Assembly (NCBI GenBank): GCA_019313505.1
Contig: JAFDBA010000027.1
Location: forward strand, 1 to 27,004
DNA: 27,004 nt
Reading direction: 5' to 3'
DNA from: Deltaproteobacteria bacterium
GTDB taxonomy: Bacteria; Desulfobacterota; Desulfobacteria; Desulfobacterales; UBA11574
Each line of letters starts with the position of its first letter. Positions within the stretch are counted from its first letter, which is position 1. The notes beneath the pieces were generated by a model, which was given only the letters and a program-made list of their open reading frames with translations, was not told the origin of the DNA and did no database searches. Shown piece by piece: positions 17,198 through 24,875 of the stretch. Position numbers and translations under genes: made by a program.

Positions 17198-17224
17198 GAA
17201 TTCGCAAAGAGTTCATTCATTATA
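17192..17224. promoter_or_regulatory. 10-bp inverted repeat overlapping the -10 box and start site
   Basis: TATAATGAAT (17192-17201) is the exact reverse complement of ATTCATTATA (17215-17224), with a 13-nt spacer. The left arm is the -10 box and the right arm lies in the early transcribed region, so a dimeric repressor could block initiation here. A duplicated -10-like TATAAT is at 17221-17226. Function is inferred. Confidence 0.45.
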
Positions 17225-17293
17225 ATAATAACAACCACTTAAGCACTCAACTAATTAACTGCTTAACAAGATCTGCGAATAAAAGGGGTGATT

Positions 17294-18805
17294 GTGAGTT
17301 ATAAAATAGGATTTGCCGGAACCGATGGAAGGACACTTCTAAGTGCTTTGGTTACTTCAACAGCAACAAGCGAGAACTATCAGGATGATTTTCAGGGAGT
17401 GGTGATTAGAGGAATGCCTGCCATGCCTCCGTTTGCAAAGTCAATGCAATGGCCGGTAAATTTTATTCCCACAACAGATAATTCCAAAAAAGCATATGCC
17501 TCTGCTATTATTGACGCCTTTAAAACCGGCTCGATTGATTGTGTTGTTCCAATGCCTGAAGATTTATTACTTGATGGTTTGGTTGATGAATTAGAAGAGG
17601 TCGGCCTTATTGATCGTATTATTGGATTCACTCGCAAAGGTTCATTTATTGAAGGGGATAAGATAGCCTGTAAACGTTTTTGTCATGAATATAATATTCC
17701 TGTGGCAGATAAATGGTATGAAGTAGATGCCGGAAATTATGAAGAAGTTTTGAGGACCTGCCTGGTTTTATTAGACTTATATGGCGGAGCTGTTCTGAAG
17801 TATCCCTATAGTGCAGGTGGAAAGGGATCACGTATAATCTTGAATTCATGGGAAATAAAAGAGGTGTATGACACATTGATAAAAGATTATGCTAAGAGCT
17901 ATAAACGACTGTTCGGGAAAAAATCAGACTGGCCTCTCCTGATAGAATCTAGAATGTCCGGAGTTGAAATTTCTTTTATTATTCTTGTTGATAAAAACGG
18001 CAATTTTCAAATTCTTCCCACCTCCATGGATTATCCGGAACGTTTTCCCGGACCTGCCAGTAAAGACAATCCGATTACCGGCGGAATGGGGAGCATATCA
18101 CCCCATCCCATGGAAACGCCTGAGCTGCTTAAAATGGCAGCCGGAGATATTGTTAAACCTCTGATAAAAGCCTTGAAAGAAAAAAATATGTTACGTCCCT
18201 GCCTGATATACCCGGGCTGCTTTTTATCTTTTGACAATAATATGGCACCCACAAGAATTAGAGTCTGTGAAATCAATATTCGGCCTCCCGAACCCGAATG
18301 GCAGCCGATTATTCGCAGAACAAGGAACCTGGGAGCGTTAGTTAAAGCTACAATTGAAGGAAATCTGGACGAGGTAACCCCGGAAGTACGATCCGATCAA
18401 ATTTCCATCTGCGTCGCTCTGGTTACCGGTTCCGGTGGCCCTCAAGGCCAAAAAGGGTATCCTTGGTCCTGCACCAAAGGAGAATTGGTCGATATTGACT
18501 TTGGTTACTTGAAGAAAAAAAAGATACAGGTTATACCATCAGCCATGACCTATTCAACTGAGGAAGGGATTTTTAAATCAGACGGCAGCCGGGTGGCATA
18601 TTGTAATGTTAATGCAACCGTTAAACCTGGACAAAGTAGAGCAAAAGCAGCAGAACGCCTTCGCCAGAAAATATTAACAGCCTTTGAAAATGGTAAAATC
18701 AAAGTAATTCCCCGTGAAAATCCAGAAGGTAACCGGTTGGATTTGCGAAGGGATATTGGCAATCATTTTGATATAGCCGAAGGATTACTTCCGAAAGTTT
18801 TATAA
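17294..18805 (+). CDS. Divergent PurD-like ATP-grasp enzyme (phosphoribosylamine-glycine ligase homologue)
   Basis: The protein aligns by eye with PurD along its whole length: GFTRKGSFIEGDKIACKRF matches the PurD segment entering the ATP-grasp domain, KYPYSAGGKGSRII (about 169-182) is the ATP loop, NPITGGMGSISPHPMETPE (about 259-277) matches the GGMG(A)YSP block, and LRRDIG near the end matches the C-terminal signature. Where PurD has EFNCRFGDPETQP it reads EINIRPPEPEWQP. It is about 503 aa against about 425 for usual PurD. GTG at 17288 overlaps the AGGGG ribosome binding site, so GTG at 17294 is the better start. It may be a paralogue with a changed substrate or a lineage-specific PurD. It stands alone with its own promoter. 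Confidence 0.78.
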   Translation: MSYKIGFAGTDGRTLLSALVTSTATSENYQDDFQGVVIRGMPAMPPFAKSMQWPVNFIPTTDNSKKAYASAIIDAFKTGSIDCVVPMPEDLLLDGLVDELEEVGLIDRIIGFTRKGSFIEGDKIACKRFCHEYNIPVADKWYEVDAGNYEEVLRTCLVLLDLYGGAVLKYPYSAGGKGSRIILNSWEIKEVYDTLIKDYAKSYKRLFGKKSDWPLLIESRMSGVEISFIILVDKNGNFQILPTSMDYPERFPGPASKDNPITGGMGSISPHPMETPELLKMAAGDIVKPLIKALKEKNMLRPCLIYPGCFLSFDNNMAPTRIRVCEINIRPPEPEWQPIIRRTRNLGALVKATIEGNLDEVTPEVRSDQISICVALVTGSGGPQGQKGYPWSCTKGELVDIDFGYLKKKKIQVIPSAMTYSTEEGIFKSDGSRVAYCNVNATVKPGQSRAKAAERLRQKILTAFENGKIKVIPRENPEGNRLDLRRDIGNHFDIAEGLLPKVL

Positions 18806-18815
18806 ATAATTTTCT

Positions 18816-18962
18816 GGGCTATCTACTTAGTTCAACCTGACGATGCTTAACTGTTTGATATATTACGGATATTTTGCATTTTTTAAATATTCTTGAAAAG
18901 AGATATATATTGTCTGATTTCAGCATGTTAAACCGTTTTAGGTTGAGTTAAGTAGATATCCC
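18816..18962. mobile_element. 147-bp element with 23-bp terminal inverted repeats
   Basis: The left end at 18816-18838 (begins GGGCTATCTACTTAGTTC) matches the reverse complement of the right end at 18940-18962 (ends GTTAAGTAGATATCCC) at 20 of 23 positions. The interior is AT-rich with no frame. AATTTT occurs at 18808-18813 and at 18963-18968, a possible target duplication, though two extra bases (CT) separate the left copy from the repeat end. It begins 11 nt after the PurD-like stop and directly abuts truncated element B. Confidence 0.65.
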
Positions 18963-19051
18963 AATTTTATAATAATGAGGCATACTTATCCTGTGTTGAA
19001 TGATTACGAAATACAGCACAACGCAAAAGTTGGACTTTTTACGAGACCGTC
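18963..19051. mobile_element. Truncated copy B of the 151-bp element
   Basis: This piece matches the right 60% of copy A, including GAATGATTACGAAATACAGC and the right terminal repeat ending TTTTTACGAGACCGTC. The left terminal repeat and about 60 bp are missing. The break point coincides with the right end of the 147-bp inverted-repeat element, suggesting that insertion or a linked deletion removed the left part. Confidence 0.75.
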
Positions 19052-19059
19052 AACTATAG

Positions 19060-19170
19060 ATGGCTAAGTAAAAAGGTTCATATACAAGGCGTAGTATTTT
19101 TTCAGGAACGAGGCCATACATGTAGTATGCCGAGTGTCTGAAAAAATACTACAACGCAGTAGATCAAATT
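19060..19170. repeat. Element D: related border sequences around a different 15-bp stem
   Basis: The borders resemble family A/C: AGTAAAAAGGTTCATATACAAGG on the left (by position 19068-19089) and ACAACGCAGTAG on the right. The centre is different: GTAGTATTTTTTCAG (19091-19105) pairs perfectly with CTGAAAAAATACTAC (19138-19152), and an inner CATAC/GTATG stem lies at 19115-19129. It ends about 40 nt before the IHF gene, so its hairpin would be transcribed if the promoter lies upstream. Confidence 0.65.
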
Positions 19171-19212
19171 TAATACAGATGAAAAACAACAAACATTATA
19201 CAAGGAGGCGCC

Positions 19213-19497
19213 ATGGCATTAACTAAGAATGATATTGTCACGAAAGTACACGCACTAGGCTTTACAAAGAATAAATCTGTCAAGATAATCGAAGCTTTAT
19301 TGGAAATTATTAAAAGCACGCTGGAAAAGGGTGAAGATGTCCTTCTTTCAGGATTCGGAAAATTTTGTGTAAAGCAAAAGAATAAACGAAGGGGGAGAAA
19401 CCCTGCCACTGGTGATGACTTGATATTGAAGGAACGAAAAGTTGTCACATTTAAATGTTCTGGGAAGTTAAGGGATAAAATTAACGGCAAAGGATGA
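19213..19497 (+). CDS. ihfA: IHF alpha-like DNA-bending protein
   Basis: This 94-aa protein of the HU/IHF family opens MALTKNDIVTKVHALGFTK, has a helical dimerisation region, then LLSGFGKFCVK, the beta-arm signature GRNPATGDDLIL (about residues 63-74) with the DNA-intercalating proline, and RKVVTFKCSGKLRDKI. The MALTK opening and KVVTF-x2-S-x-KLR ending favour IHF alpha over HU. AAGGAGGCG gives a strong ribosome binding site. IHF bends DNA at sigma-54 promoters, fitting the NtrC-type regulator encoded at 21092-22501, but it usually pairs with an IHF beta that is not in this window. Some lineages have several HU/IHF paralogues, so the partner is uncertain. Confidence 0.88.
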   Translation: MALTKNDIVTKVHALGFTKNKSVKIIEALLEIIKSTLEKGEDVLLSGFGKFCVKQKNKRRGRNPATGDDLILKERKVVTFKCSGKLRDKINGKG

Positions 19498-19498
19498 T

Positions 19499-19516
19499 GG
19501 CTTCGTAAAAAGTTCA
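19499..19516. repeat. Solo left end of the A/C repeat family
   Basis: GGCTTCGTAAAAAGTTCA just after the IHF stop matches the left terminal repeat of elements A and C, but nothing of the element follows. It may be a remnant or the far edge of a decayed copy. Confidence 0.4.
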
Positions 19517-19609
19517 GGGCTAAAAAATCACTTTTCCGGCCCGTCCGCCTTACTCCCCTTGACAGGAGGCAGGGCTTGTTCAGTTTAATATATATCGGAA
19601 AAAATTTGT

Positions 19610-21100
19610 ATGCATGAATTCATTAAGCAGGAAGAAAAAAATATTCTCAAAGGTATAGCAAAACCGCCCAGGGGAACACTAGGAAAAATACTGGCGGAAT
19701 TTGATCCTGAAATAATTATCGGCCACCCTACTTTTCATTGCGAGGATAATATTGGCAGCCTGATATACCTGGATTTGGAAGGTGCTAGAAAGGTTTTTAA
19801 CAACAACCGAGTAGCTGTTATAATAGCGGACGGCACCTATAACGATAAAAGCAACGACACTTCTAATATTGAAGCTGCAATAGCAGGTGCAAAAAAAGCT
19901 CTGGATGGTTTTACTGAGGTCGAAAGAGAAAATGTGCTGGTTTATGCCGGTCCCCACGAAGGATATGACAGCGCTCATTTTTCGCCGGGCAAAGGCAATG
20001 CTTTTAAAATGATCTTTGAAGAAATGGAACCCACCAAAGCAAAGGCCATCCTTCTGCTTGACGGTGATTTGCGCAATAATATGACTCCGTGGCAACGCGT
20101 TTACAAAAAAGTGATTGCGCATCATGAAAAACATTACTCCGGGGATGATTTTTTTGTAACAGCCCGCTACGCACGCCACATTGTGGATGCCTCCCTTACA
20201 CGCAATGTGGTTGGGCCCCTTACAACGCTTATGGGAAGTTACGTGCCCGGAGGTATTTCCGGCGACATTATGTTAAGCGCTGGTGCTGTGGCTAAAGAGC
20301 GGATCGCAAACTGGAATGACGCCCGTCGAAATTACGGCACGGATATTGCCACCACGTTTGATAATATCGCCGATCCCAATACCCGAATATATGAAGTTTA
20401 TTTGGGCGCCAAACTACATGACGTTACTGATGATGCCAAACTCAGCATCATGCCCGGTCAGGTAATCGGAGCCGCCCTGGAAAGAATACTTTATTATGAG
20501 GATTTAGATACAAGAATCACCCACCGGATTGAAAATGATGTTCCATTAGAGAAAATCATTGTCTGGGATTCCAATCAGACAAATATCGATTTTATTAACC
20601 CGGGAACCACAAATGTGTTTAATATTGATGCAAAGAGAAAGGCCCTGGCTGATAAGCTTGACAATTTTAAGGGTTATATAAAGAAGGTTCTCCGGCCTTC
20701 TTCCTATGAGGAAATTATCAGCAACCACAAAATCCTGACAGACTCCATAAACTCAAAAACGGATGAAATTGTTCTGATGTCTATCTCACAAGAGCGCTGG
20801 ATAGAGCTTTTATACGAAGTGATTGGTTACGTGATGGTAACCAAGGATATCGAAAGTAGTAAAAAAGCGCTGAATTATCTATATACAGCAGCTTTTGTGG
20901 AATTTTGCTCGGAAAAGCTTAAAGATCTGGGATATACTACCCTTTCTGCGGTACGCAACATACAGGAGAATCTCGGCATCGGCGACAGCAAAGCCAAAGC
21001 TTTTTATTCAGAAAAGGTGGATAAGGTTGTGAAAGCCCTTGCCTTGGAGTTCTACCAGGGCCGATCCCGGATCGCAGATAGAATGAAAGAATTAAAGTAA
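19610..21100 (+). CDS. GT-A glycosyltransferase resembling mannosylglycerate / glucosyl-3-phosphoglycerate synthases
   Basis: This 496-aa protein shows motifs of retaining GT-A enzymes of the GT78/GT81 type: VAVIIADGTYND (68-79), SPGKGNAFKMI (125-135), the metal-binding LLLDGDL (148-154), ARYARHIVDASLTR (185-198), GGISGDIML (214-222), RRNYGTDIATTF (239-250) and YEVYLGAKLHDV with His270. The order and spacing parallel mannosylglycerate synthase (PGKGDG, DAD, RHY, GGELL, GIDTLYTF, KAH), where these blocks bind GDP-mannose, metal and glycerate. The C-terminal 200 residues are helical and unassigned. Such products are compatible solutes or glycolipid precursors; donor and acceptor here are unknown. 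Its last 9 nt overlap the convergent regulator gene. Confidence 0.72.
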   Translation: MHEFIKQEEKNILKGIAKPPRGTLGKILAEFDPEIIIGHPTFHCEDNIGSLIYLDLEGARKVFNNNRVAVIIADGTYNDKSNDTSNIEAAIAGAKKALDGFTEVERENVLVYAGPHEGYDSAHFSPGKGNAFKMIFEEMEPTKAKAILLLDGDLRNNMTPWQRVYKKVIAHHEKHYSGDDFFVTARYARHIVDASLTRNVVGPLTTLMGSYVPGGISGDIMLSAGAVAKERIANWNDARRNYGTDIATTFDNIADPNTRIYEVYLGAKLHDVTDDAKLSIMPGQVIGAALERILYYEDLDTRITHRIENDVPLEKIIVWDSNQTNIDFINPGTTNVFNIDAKRKALADKLDNFKGYIKKVLRPSSYEEIISNHKILTDSINSKTDEIVLMSISQERWIELLYEVIGYVMVTKDIESSKKALNYLYTAAFVEFCSEKLKDLGYTTLSAVRNIQENLGIGDSKAKAFYSEKVDKVVKALALEFYQGRSRIADRMKELK

Positions 21101-22501
21101 AATATTGTATGCTTTGATTTTGCTTAATAAGGAAGGATGACTGATTTCAAGCATCTTGGCAGCTTTGGTGCGGTTGCCGGCTGTTGCTTTAAGCGACCTG
21201 GTAATGAGTTTTTTTTCCAGAATCTTCCGGGCAGCCTTCAGGGAATACCCCTCGAATAAATCGTCCATCTTATCTGTATCGGATTCCACCCCAAGCTCAG
21301 GGGGAAAGTTTTCCGGCAAAAGGATCGTATCTTCCGCAAGCACTATAGCTCTCTCGATCATATTTTCCAGTTCCCTGACATTTCCCGGCCAACTGTGCTT
21401 AAGCAAAAGAGACATGGCAGCTGGTGTTATCCCCTTTATTCCCTTTTCCAGACTTATATTGAACCGGTCAATAAAATGATGACATAAAAGAGGGATGTCC
21501 TCCGGCCGGCTGCCGAGTGGCGGCAGCTTGATGGGCAACACGTTCAGCCTGAAAAACAAATCTTCGCGAAATGCGCCCTTACTGACCTCATCTTCAAGAT
21601 GTTTTGCGGTTGCAGCAATTACCCGAACATCTATTTTCCTTGTTTTTGAATCACCCACCGCTCTGATTTCATTTTCCTGCAAAACCCGCAGGAGTTTAAC
21701 CTGTAAAGACAGGGGCAACTCACCAATCTCATCAAGGAAGATTGTTCCGCCGTCCGCTTCTTCAAAAAGCCCTTTTCTATCTGTGTCCGCACCGGTAAAA
21801 GCACCCTTTTTATAACCAAAGAGTTCGCTTTCAAGTAAATTTTCAGGTATGCCCCCACAGTTAACCGGGACCAAAGGCTTTTTGGCTCTTTGCCCCGAAA
21901 AATGGATACCCCTTGCTATCAGCTCTTTTCCAGTTCCGCTGTCACCATAAATTAACACCGTGGTATTGTATTGGGCCACTTTCTCGGCTAACTTGAATAC
22001 AGCCAGCATGGCATTGCTTTTGGCCACCATGCTGCCAAAACAATAATTTTCTTGAATTTTCCGAATTCGTTCTTTCAACCAGAGATTCTCTCTTTTTAAA
22101 CTTTCCCGTTCCTCAGCCTTTTTAAGGGTAAGGAGAACTTCATCAGGCTTAAACGGTTTCGATATAAAATCATATGCTCCCTTCTTCATGGCTTCAACAG
22201 CCGTATCGACGCTGCCATACGCTGACATCATAATTACAGTCGTGGCCCATAGCTTATCCCTTGCAGTTTCAAAAAATTCCATTCCATTCATATTGGGCAT
22301 CTTAAGATCACAAAGGATAAAATCGTATAGTGTCTGATCAACCATCTCAAGAGCATCCTCGCCGTCAGACGCCGTATCGACACGGTAACCGGATTGGTTG
22401 AGTAAAGATGACAACATGTGACGCATGTTCTCTTCATCATCTATAATCAACAGACGTTTTTGGGAAGACTTGTTCTTATTTGTGATTTTATTATCCATCA
22501 T
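21092..22501 (-). CDS. NtrC-family sigma-54-dependent response regulator
   Basis: The 469-aa protein has a receiver domain (acidic DDE at 21-23, phospho-acceptor Asp65, Lys115 in SKPF), a sigma-54 activator AAA+ domain (Walker A GDSGTGKE 186-193, sigma-54-contacting GAFTGA 233-238, Walker B IFLDEIGELP from 254, then FREDLFFRLNVLPI), and a C-terminal Fis-type HTH (AAKMLEISHPSLLSKI). It should activate sigma-54 promoters when phosphorylated by the kinase encoded immediately upstream, whose 3' end it overlaps by 11 nt. Targets are not visible in the window. It is convergent with the glycosyltransferase gene and overlaps its end by 9 nt, so no terminator separates them. Confidence 0.95.
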   Translation of the reverse strand: MMDNKITNKNKSSQKRLLIIDDEENMRHMLSSLLNQSGYRVDTASDGEDALEMVDQTLYDFILCDLKMPNMNGMEFFETARDKLWATTVIMMSAYGSVDTAVEAMKKGAYDFISKPFKPDEVLLTLKKAEERESLKRENLWLKERIRKIQENYCFGSMVAKSNAMLAVFKLAEKVAQYNTTVLIYGDSGTGKELIARGIHFSGQRAKKPLVPVNCGGIPENLLESELFGYKKGAFTGADTDRKGLFEEADGGTIFLDEIGELPLSLQVKLLRVLQENEIRAVGDSKTRKIDVRVIAATAKHLEDEVSKGAFREDLFFRLNVLPIKLPPLGSRPEDIPLLCHHFIDRFNISLEKGIKGITPAAMSLLLKHSWPGNVRELENMIERAIVLAEDTILLPENFPPELGVESDTDKMDDLFEGYSLKAARKILEKKLITRSLKATAGNRTKAAKMLEISHPSLLSKIKAYNILL

Positions 22502-24083
22502 TCATATCCAAACTTTCCTTGCTTTTTCCCCCATTTGCTCCTTGGACAGTCAAAGGGAGGTATATGTTTATAGTCGCGCCTTTTCCTTCTTCACTGCTTG
22601 CTTGTATTTTTCCCCCTATTTTTTGGATGATCATAAAACAGACCGAAAGACCCAGACCTGTCCCCTTGCCGGGATCCTTAGTGGTATAAAAAGGATCAAA
22701 AATATTACAAAGATTTTCCTTTGAAATCCCGGAGCCATTATCAATATAGCTTATTTTCAGCATGTTCGGATGATCTGCCGATTCAGCTGAGGCATTCTGC
22801 GCCACTTCGCTGGTTATCGATATTTTTCCTTCAAAATGATCCTCAACTGATGAAATAGCATCGACAGCATTTATAAGTAAATTCAAAAAGACCTGTCTCA
22901 ATTGATTCGGATCAGCCATCACCATATCGTTTTCCGCAATGAAGCTGAGATTTAATTCAACATTGGCCATCAACGGCTGAAATTTAAAAACATCAACAGT
23001 TTCCCCGATGATTGAGTGCACTGAAACCACTTTCAAAGCTTCACTCGAAGGCCTTGAAAAATCAAGGAGCTGTTTGATAATGGTATTTACTCTATTTATT
23101 TCATTTTCTGTACGAAGAATAAATTCTTTTTTTTCTGCCTCTGAAATATCGTTCTGTTTAAGCAATTCAAGATAACCCACAACAATGCCTATGGGGTTCC
23201 CGATTTCATGGGCAATTCCTGAAGATAATCTACCAACAGATGCCAATTTTTCAGCTTGGATAATCTCTTTTTGAGCCTGTTTTAAATCAATATTTGCCTT
23301 CTCAAGTGACATAATCGTGGTCTGAAGTCTTTCTTTGTCATCGGCAATCTGTTTCAACATGCTATTCAACGCCTTGGATAATTTACTAAAATCATTGTCC
23401 TCCTTTTCATAAAGGAAAAACATCTCATCATCTTCTCGATATTCTTCGGCCCTCTTTGCCAGTCTCTGTAAAGGCTTTACGATAATCCTCGACAACCGGT
23501 AAAAACCGATAAAAGTAAAAACAAATGCATTTATGAAGATATAGATTAAAAATATATATTGTGTCCGTCTCAAAGTCTTATAGATCCCCTTAAGGGGTAA
23601 AACAATACTTGCTCCTGCAACAACACTCCCATTCCTGAGCAAGGGCGCTGATATGATCAAATCCCGGCTTTGCTTCCCCAAAACCCCCCAGGTTGAACCA
23701 AAAAATTGGGAGGCTTTATCCCCTGATCGAATTGTTTGTCTTGTAAGTGCCTCAATCTCATCTTGCAAGGCACAATTTTTTCCATCCAAATATACTCGAT
23801 TTTTCTTTGCATCCATAACTATTGCGCAAGAAAATCCTGCATCTTTTAACATCCTGCCAAAATCATCCTGGAAATCTGAACTCGGTGTGATATTGTCCGA
23901 TTCAGGGAAAAACATTTTATTTGCTTCGATTCCTGATATAAAAACATACCCTCTTGATATTTCAGATCTAAGAAGATCCCTTCGTACTGTTATAATCATA
24001 ACAAAATCTAATAAAATCATTGCCAGCACTAAAAGGACAAATAGATGAATAACAATATTTGTTTTTAAACCGCGAGTAAACAC
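22491..24083 (-). CDS. Membrane sensor histidine kinase (NtrB/AtoS-like)
   Basis: The 530-aa protein has a first membrane segment (about 10-31), a roughly 140-residue periplasmic sensor region of no recognised family, a second membrane segment (about 176-197) and a HAMP-like linker (about 198-250). Then come a coiled coil, a HisKA domain with His292 in GIAHEIGNP, and a HATPase domain with NLLINAVDA, DNGSGI, FDPFYTTK and GTGLGLS. The start is GTG at 24083, with AAAAGG 6 nt upstream. An ATG in another frame overlaps it but does not lead into the protein. It forms an operon with the response regulator. Ligand unknown. Confidence 0.94.
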   Translation of the reverse strand: MFTRGLKTNIVIHLFVLLVLAMILLDFVMIITVRRDLLRSEISRGYVFISGIEANKMFFPESDNITPSSDFQDDFGRMLKDAGFSCAIVMDAKKNRVYLDGKNCALQDEIEALTRQTIRSGDKASQFFGSTWGVLGKQSRDLIISAPLLRNGSVVAGASIVLPLKGIYKTLRRTQYIFLIYIFINAFVFTFIGFYRLSRIIVKPLQRLAKRAEEYREDDEMFFLYEKEDNDFSKLSKALNSMLKQIADDKERLQTTIMSLEKANIDLKQAQKEIIQAEKLASVGRLSSGIAHEIGNPIGIVVGYLELLKQNDISEAEKKEFILRTENEINRVNTIIKQLLDFSRPSSEALKVVSVHSIIGETVDVFKFQPLMANVELNLSFIAENDMVMADPNQLRQVFLNLLINAVDAISSVEDHFEGKISITSEVAQNASAESADHPNMLKISYIDNGSGISKENLCNIFDPFYTTKDPGKGTGLGLSVCFMIIQKIGGKIQASSEEGKGATINIYLPLTVQGANGGKSKESLDMNDG

Positions 24084-24134
24084 ATCAAACCTTTTAACGT
24101 TTTGGAATTTCTAAAACTCATCGAAATTAAATTT

Positions 24135-24285
24135 GACGGTCTTGTAAAAAGTCCGATTTAGACGGTTTCGTAAGAAGTTTAAATTCAAGGCGTGCAAATT
24201 TTGCAATCATGAAGCGTACTTTTTGTACGTTGAATGATTACGAAATGCAGCACAACGCAGAAGTTGGACTTTTTACGAGACCGTC
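24135..24285. mobile_element. 151-bp palindromic MITE-like element, copy C
   Basis: Same length and layout as copy A: left end GACGGTCTTGTAAAAAGTCC, repeated 26 bp further in (GACGGTTTCGTAAGAAGTTT at 24161), a palindromic centre with CGTAC/GTACG, and right end GGACTTTTTACGAGACCGTC. The outermost bases here (GACGGTCT) pair fully with the right end, while those of copy A have decayed. Flanks TAAATTT and GAATTTT are similar but not identical, so a target duplication is not clear. It lies 51 nt upstream of the histidine kinase start, in its promoter region. Confidence 0.8.
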
Positions 24286-24778
24286 GAATTTTGAATGCCG
24301 CCAGCTTATGATATCCGTGTTGTGGAAAATAGGCAAAATCTTTTTATGATTTTACGTGAAAGTTCCGTATAAGTCAAATCGCGTTTACGCAAAAAATCAC
24401 ATTCAGTGGTTTACTTACCTTGCCTGAACTTTTTTTGTCAAAAGATCGAACAATATTTGTCACAATTTTATCGTAAGCTTGTAAAATATTCCGATAAAAT
24501 CATTTAAGACCATCTCAACAAATAAGTTCTTCTAAAAGGATTATTTTTGTTAACATACTGTTTTTCTATCTATAATAGATAATAATCCGTCGAGTCTGAC
24601 TATGTTTTAAACCAATCTCATACTACCAAAAGGCATATTATTTGCATGTATCTGGTTGAATCAGGAACAATCACGATTAAATAGTGTCTACCCCTATGAA
24701 ATAGACTCTACTTTCCTAGGGCATGTAAGATGATCAGGATAGAAATTAAGGGCTTCGCCCCAATTGAGATAATGGATA
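24286..24778. other. Long AT-rich leader/upstream region of the riboswitch gene; no gene seen
   Basis: No supported coding frame on either strand. It holds a plausible promoter near 24550-24576 and a small hairpin GGGCTTCGCCC at 24750-24760 flanked by AATT on both sides. Several A/T tracts (24430-24520) might act as UP-like or curved DNA. Nothing else was recognised. Confidence 0.5.
24550..24576 (+). promoter_or_regulatory. Possible promoter for the riboswitch transcript
   Basis: TATAAT at 24571-24576 is preceded by TTAACA at 24550-24555 (15-nt spacing) or by TTGTTA at 24547-24552 (18-nt spacing). Either pair is acceptable but not ideal. Initiation near 24583 would give about 195 nt before the aptamer. 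Confidence 0.35.
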
Positions 24779-24873
24779 GCATTACGGAGTGAAAGGGCAA
24801 ACCCGTTGAAAAGCGGGGACGCAAAGCCACGGGTCTAAAGCTGAAAAACTATGACAGCCGGGCTGCCGAATAC
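24779..24873 (+). ncRNA. GEMM-I cyclic di-GMP riboswitch aptamer
   Basis: The conserved GEMM-I segments are present in order: AAGGGCAAACC (24793-24803), stem CCCGTT/AGCGGG around a GAAA tetraloop, GGGACGCAAAGCC (24815-24827), a variable second hairpin, and the receptor side GCCGGGCTGCCG (24857-24868). P1 forms from GCATTaCGG (24779-24787) and CCGAATAC (24866-24873) with one bulge and one mismatch. As I align it, the position that is A in cGAMP-selective GEMM-Ib RNAs is G here, favouring cyclic di-GMP. It controls the surface protein gene starting 102 nt downstream. Confidence 0.92.
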
Positions 24874-24875
24874 CT

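Noticed and set aside
18806..19212. Repeat-rich gap before ihfA as a CRISPR-like array
   Set aside because: The repeats are inverted pairs and single dispersed elements, not regularly spaced direct repeats with unique spacers, and no cas gene is present.
21156..21815. Two open frames of just over 100 aa on + opposite the response regulator
   Set aside because: They are antisense shadows of a clear NtrC-type gene, with serine-rich, low-complexity translations and no ribosome binding sites.
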